Positions 62,734 to 64,000 of a stretch of 64,000 nucleotides of DNA are shown piece by piece. The stretch lies in contig NZ_JARGDK010000010.1 in the NCBI RefSeq assembly GCF_029210495.1, positions 1 to 64,000 on the forward strand, in the 5' to 3' direction. Origin of the DNA: Pseudothioclava nitratireducens. Its GTDB lineage: Bacteria; Pseudomonadota; Alphaproteobacteria; Rhodobacterales; Rhodobacteraceae. Position numbers and translations under genes: made by a program. The notes under the pieces were generated by a model. That model was given only the letters and a program-made list of their open reading frames with translations, was not told the origin of the DNA and searched no databases. The first letter of the stretch is position 1; every line of letters starts with the position of its first letter.

Positions 62734-63009
62734 ATGACCAAGACCGATCTGAGCCTGTCGCTCGCCGCTGCACTGACCTGTGCCTTCGCCGCTGCCTCGC
62801 CCGCGCTGGCTGCCGGTGAAATGGAGAAATGCTATGGCGTTTCGATGGCCGGGCAGAACGATTGCGCCGCAGGCCCCGGCACGACCTGCGCCGGCACCGC
62901 GACCAAGGACTATCAGGGCAATGCGTGGAAATATGTCCCCGCCGGCACCTGCACCGAGATCGAGACCCCGCATGGCATGGGCTCGCTCGAAGCCAAGGAC
63001 ATGATGTGA
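62734..63009 (+). CDS. bufA: Bufferin precursor BufA (DUF2282)
   Basis: A 91-residue precursor peptide. A Sec signal ([21 protein letters not shown]) is followed by the DUF2282 core [18 protein letters not shown], then [16 protein letters not shown] and [14 protein letters not shown]. Four core cysteines are the sites modified in bufferins (copper-binding RiPPs). GGGAGA lies 7 nt before the ATG. The MNIO gene follows after a strong hairpin. Confidence 0.9.
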   Translation: MTKTDLSLSLAAALTCAFAAASPALAAGEMEKCYGVSMAGQNDCAAGPGTTCAGTATKDYQGNAWKYVPAGTCTEIETPHGMGSLEAKDMM

Positions 63010-63015
63010 TCCCTG

Positions 63016-63042
63016 CCGGTCCGGGGGCCTTCCCCGGACCGG
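63016..63042 (+). terminator. Attenuator-like hairpin between bufA and bufB
   Basis: Perfect 11-bp arms (CCGGTCCGGGG / CCCCGGACCGG) with a 5-nt loop, followed by ACCCTTTTCCC. The short T-run suggests partial termination or mRNA protection that would give more precursor than enzyme. Confidence 0.65.
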
Positions 63043-63067
63043 ACCCTTTTCCCGAACGGAGGTTCCG

Positions 63068-63913
63068 ATGACCCTGCCAGCGCAAGCCGGGCTTGGCTTC
63101 AAGCCGCAGCATTTTGACGCGATCCGCGAGACGCGCCCGGATCTTGGGTTCTTCGAGATCCATGCCGAGAATTACATGGGGGCGGGGGGCGCACCGCATG
63201 CGATGCTTGCCTCCTTGCGCGCCGATTATGCGCTCTCGTTTCACGGGGTGGGGCTGTCGATCGGTGGCGCGGGGCCGCTCGATGCGGACCATCTGCGCCG
63301 CTTGCGGGTGCTCTGTGACCGCTACGAGCCCGACAGTTTTTCCGAGCATCTGGCATGGGCCAGCCATGGCGAGGCCTATCTGAACGACCTTCTGCCCTTG
63401 CCCTATACGCCCGAGACCCTGGACCTCGTCTGCGATCATATCGACCAGCTCCAAGACGCGCTGGGGCGGCGGATGCTGCTGGAAAACCCAGCGACCTATG
63501 TGACATTCTCCGAGTCCACGATCCCCGAAACCACGTTTCTGGCCGAGATCGTCAAGCGCACTGGCTGCGGGCTGTTGCTCGACGTGAACAATGTTTTTGT
63601 CAGTTGCTCGAACCACGGTGCCGATCCGCGCGCCTATCTCGCGGCGTTTCCGGTTGCGGCGGTGGGGGAGTTGCATCTGGGCGGGCATGAGGCCGAGGAG
63701 CTTCCCGAGGGCACGGTGCTGATCGACGCGCATGGCGCGCCGGTCGCCGACCCGGTCTGGGCGCTTTATGCCGAGCTGATCGGGCGGATCGGGCCGCAGC
63801 CCACACTGATCGAATGGGACAATGATGTCCCCGATTTTCTAACGCTTTGGGCCGATGCCCAACAGGCGCAGGCGATCCTCGACCGGGGGCTGACCCATGC
63901 CCGCGCATCCTGA
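63068..63913 (+). CDS. bufB: Multinuclear iron oxidase BufB (DUF692, MNIO)
   Basis: A 281-residue DUF692 TIM-barrel enzyme of the MNIO family. Candidate metal ligands: [68 protein letters not shown] and LIEWDNDVP, all present. It would oxidise core cysteines of BufA, by analogy to thiooxazole-type products. Its stop overlaps bufC by 17 nt, fitting a BufB-BufC complex. Confidence 0.92.
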   Translation: MTLPAQAGLGFKPQHFDAIRETRPDLGFFEIHAENYMGAGGAPHAMLASLRADYALSFHGVGLSIGGAGPLDADHLRRLRVLCDRYEPDSFSEHLAWASHGEAYLNDLLPLPYTPETLDLVCDHIDQLQDALGRRMLLENPATYVTFSESTIPETTFLAEIVKRTGCGLLLDVNNVFVSCSNHGADPRAYLAAFPVAAVGELHLGGHEAEELPEGTVLIDAHGAPVADPVWALYAELIGRIGPQPTLIEWDNDVPDFLTLWADAQQAQAILDRGLTHARAS

Positions 63914-64000
63914 GCGGCTGGACCACTGGCGCGCGGCGCTGGCGGGGGGCGCAATGCCGCCCGGCCTCACCACCTCCGAGGCGCGGTTCGCGATCTATCG
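63897..64000 (+). CDS. bufC: BufC (DUF2063) N-terminal part, cut by window edge
   Basis: From the ATG at 63897, thirty-four residues are readable: [18 protein letters not shown], then [14 protein letters not shown]. The P-P-G-L and R-F-A-x-Y pattern marks the N-terminal DUF2063 domain, a partner that presents the precursor to the MNIO. Overlaps bufB by 17 nt. The rest lies beyond the window. Confidence 0.8.
   Translation, partial: MPAHPERLDHWRAALAGGAMPPGLTTSEARFAIY

Overview
The window looks like a high-GC alphaproteobacterial chromosome, most likely Rhodobacterales (Rhodobacteraceae/Paracoccaceae). The evidence is protein similarity to that group: a TctCBA/TctDE system, ectABC-ask, a monomeric NADP isocitrate dehydrogenase, a CryB-like photolyase, a furan-fatty-acid-type cluster and a SigF/NrsF bufferin locus. 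No species is claimed.

Positions 1 to about 20,050 are a lambda-like prophage, cut off by the left edge. Leftward genes encode the head: terminase small and large subunits, gpW-like connector, portal, S49 protease with a probable nested scaffold, decoration protein, major capsid and a partial head-tail joining protein. A ccdAB toxin-antitoxin pair sits inside this module on the opposite strand. Next come small rightward phage genes (8216-10477), a ParB-methyltransferase fusion, umuDC, an accessory patch (lipoprotein, HEPN-like protein and overlapping partner), a replication block (HTH protein, VRR-NUC nuclease, AlpA-like HTH) and a tyrosine integrase. The replication gene contains palindromic repeats beside an AT-rich stretch and is the best origin candidate.

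Positions 20,033-31,600 are accessory DNA: an unknown integrase neighbour, a WYL regulator with two palindromes upstream, an RbbA-type ABC exporter with its HlyD protein, a PHA synthase, a TetR regulator, a cytochrome b561 and a truncated methyltransferase. The region ends at 31551-31598 with a 3' fragment of initiator tRNA-Met that has no 5' half, which looks like the right attachment site of an integrated element.

From 31,726 on, the genes look like ordinary chromosome: tRNA-Arg, GNAT, divergent oxyR/katG, tripartite tricarboxylate transport tctCBA divergent from tctDE plus a third binding-protein gene, and a membrane-lipid and photo-oxidative-stress cluster (flavin oxidase, DUF1365, cyclopropane-type methyltransferase, SDR, GPx, DUF2177, DUF2256, FeS photolyase). 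These are followed by ectoine synthesis (ectABC-ask with a MarR regulator), a dipeptide-type ABC transporter and icd.

The right edge holds a bufferin-type RiPP locus: sigF-nrsF divergent from bufA-bufB-bufC (bufC cut by the edge). Both promoters match GTAAC(A/G)-N16-CGAA, and a perfect 11-bp-arm hairpin separates the precursor gene from its MNIO enzyme gene. Similar hairpins follow tctC and dppA, the binding-protein genes of their operons.
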